Origin: Myxococcales bacterium
Lineage (GTDB): Bacteria > Myxococcota > Bradymonadia > REDH01
Direction: 5' to 3'
Length of the DNA: 6,758 nucleotides
Assembly: GCA_018970625.1 (NCBI GenBank)
Contig: JAGWVZ010000203.1
Location: forward strand, 1-6,758
This document shows positions 6,037 to 6,758 of this stretch, in pieces; within the stretch, counting starts at the first letter, position 1; each line of letters opens with the position of its first letter. The notes below the pieces were generated by a model. That model saw only the letters and a program-made list of their open reading frames with translations. It was not told the DNA's origin and did no database searches. The position numbers and the translations under genes were made by a program.

Positions 6037-6065
6037 CACCGGCCATACAGCCGCTCCTGACACCG
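6031..6065. repeat. 11-bp direct repeat at the end of the S1 gene
   Basis: TCCTGACACCG occurs at 6031-6041 and again at 6055-6065, a 24-nt period. The first copy includes the TGA stop of the S1-domain gene. It may be a small local duplication. Confidence 0.6.
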
Positions 6066-6079
6066 TCGTGAGCAAAGGC

Positions 6080-6138
6080 GGTTTCAGACATGGCGGGCCA
6101 GACCCGATCGCTGTGTCCGGTGACGGCGGTCTGAAACC
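6080..6138. terminator. 10-bp inverted repeat between convergent genes, possible bidirectional terminator
   Basis: GGTTTCAGAC (6080-6089) and GTCTGAAACC (6129-6138) are perfect inverted copies with 39 nt between them. A small inner hairpin (CGGG 6094-6097 with CCCG 6103-6106) lies inside. An overlapping alternative pairing exists (GGCGGTC 6125-6131 with GACCGCC 6154-6160). The setting between the ends of the S1 and TetR genes fits transcription termination for both strands. There is no T-run and the loop is long, so a factor-dependent end or a protein site is equally possible. Confidence 0.35.
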
Positions 6139-6176
6139 TTCGATAAGTCCCCGGACCGCCTCGACGGTGAACCGGA

Positions 6177-6758
6177 TTAGCCGGCACGCTTGGTCAGCGA
6201 ATCCTCAATGACCATCAGCCCCATGCGAATCGACTCGTCCTGCTCCATCGCCGTGGTGAAACGAACGCGGCCCGACACCAGACAGTACGACAGGCCATGC
6301 AACATGGAATAGGCGGCCATCGCAAGGGCGCTCGGCGCCACATCGCGACGGAATCGCCCCTCTTCCTGTGCCTGAGCGATGAAGGCATTCGCCAGCTCCC
6401 ACACCCCAAAGCGAGCGGCGTCCAGGCGTGTCTCGGAGCGCACCTCGCGAATGAACGGGTGGTTGAACAGCAACTCAAACCGGTTGGGATAGGTCGTCGA
6501 GTACACGACGAACTCCCGACACAGGTCCAGAAACGCCTGAGCAGGGTTGGGCGCCAATGCCGTGACCTCGACCGTACGCTGGTACAGGGCGTCCATGCAG
6601 GCCGACCAGACCTCAAGTTGCAGCTCACGCTGATTGTCGAAATGTTTGTATGCCGCCATGGGCGAGAGCCCAATCTCGATCGCCAGAGACCGCATGGTAA
6701 AGCCGTCCAGGCCATCGCGATCCAGAAGGCGCAGCGCACCCTTCACAAGATCTCGCTG
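6177..6758 (-). CDS. TetR/AcrR-family transcriptional regulator (N-terminus outside window)
   Basis: 193 residues are visible. The frame remains open to the right edge, so the true start lies beyond 6758 and the GTG at 6746 is internal. The N-terminal part is a classic TetR helix-turn-helix: an Ala/Leu helix ending in DRDGLDGFTMRSLA, then EIGLSPMAAYKHFDNQRELQ (the IA-xx-Gvs-xxxxY-hF-xxK-xxL signature). The C-terminal half has CREFVVYSTTYPNRFELLF and AAYSMLHGLSYCLVSGR, which resembles the ligand-binding domain called WHG/TetR_C_33. Such proteins are dimeric repressors released by a small molecule. The target is usually their own promoter or a divergent neighbour, which is off-window here. The convergent orientation to the S1 gene argues against that gene being its target. 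Codon use is like the rest of the window. Confidence 0.92.
   Translation of the reverse strand, partial: QRDLVKGALRLLDRDGLDGFTMRSLAIEIGLSPMAAYKHFDNQRELQLEVWSACMDALYQRTVEVTALAPNPAQAFLDLCREFVVYSTTYPNRFELLFNHPFIREVRSETRLDAARFGVWELANAFIAQAQEEGRFRRDVAPSALAMAAYSMLHGLSYCLVSGRVRFTTAMEQDESIRMGLMVIEDSLTKRAG

Noticed and set aside
4867..6075. 402-codon minus-strand open frame
   Set aside because: It is antisense to the clearly homologous S1 repeats, and its composition and periodicity simply mirror them.
6488..6512. 6-bp hairpin inside the TetR gene
   Set aside because: It is short, within coding sequence and expected by chance in GC-rich DNA, with no link to a start or stop.

Overview
The window comes from a GC-rich bacterial chromosome, roughly 60% G+C by eye with G/C-rich third codon positions. 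A type III export ATPase implies a Gram-negative-type flagellate or a carrier of a type III secretion system. The style (six-domain S1 protein, RecD2 helicase, GC-rich deltaproteobacterial-like codons) would fit Myxococcota, Bradymonadota or a related lineage. That is inference, because no taxonomic marker such as rRNA is present.

Layout. (1) Positions 1-3061 hold a tightly packed plus-strand block. It contains the C-terminal part of a FliI/SctN-type export ATPase, a 120-aa FliJ/SctO-like coiled-coil protein and a complete RecD2-type DNA helicase. Each junction is an ATGA stop/start overlap, so the three are probably co-transcribed and translationally coupled. A strong 40-nt hairpin sits near the end of the second gene, just ahead of the helicase ribosome binding site. 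(2) Positions 3062-3304 are non-coding and carry four short hairpins in a row. (3) A 115-aa membrane protein of unknown function (3305-3652, plus) converges on a 137-aa unknown protein with a CxxC pair (3727-4140, minus). A three-copy 10-bp tandem repeat lies at their junction. (4) Positions 4141-4296 form a divergent promoter region with an 8-bp inverted repeat. It separates the minus-strand unknown gene from a 579-aa protein with six S1 RNA-binding domains (4297-6036, plus). (5) Positions 6037-6176 are a convergent intergenic region with a 10-bp inverted repeat. It is followed by a TetR-family repressor on the minus strand that runs off the right edge.

How the genes work together. The ATPase and the coiled-coil protein form the known FliI-FliJ (SctN-SctO) pair, which powers substrate unfolding and delivery at the base of the export apparatus. 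The helicase has no known role in export, so its coupling to that pair is the most unusual feature of the window. The S1-domain protein would act on mRNA or the ribosome. The TetR regulator's target cannot be read here because its promoter lies outside the window. No mobile element, CRISPR array, tRNA or rRNA was seen.
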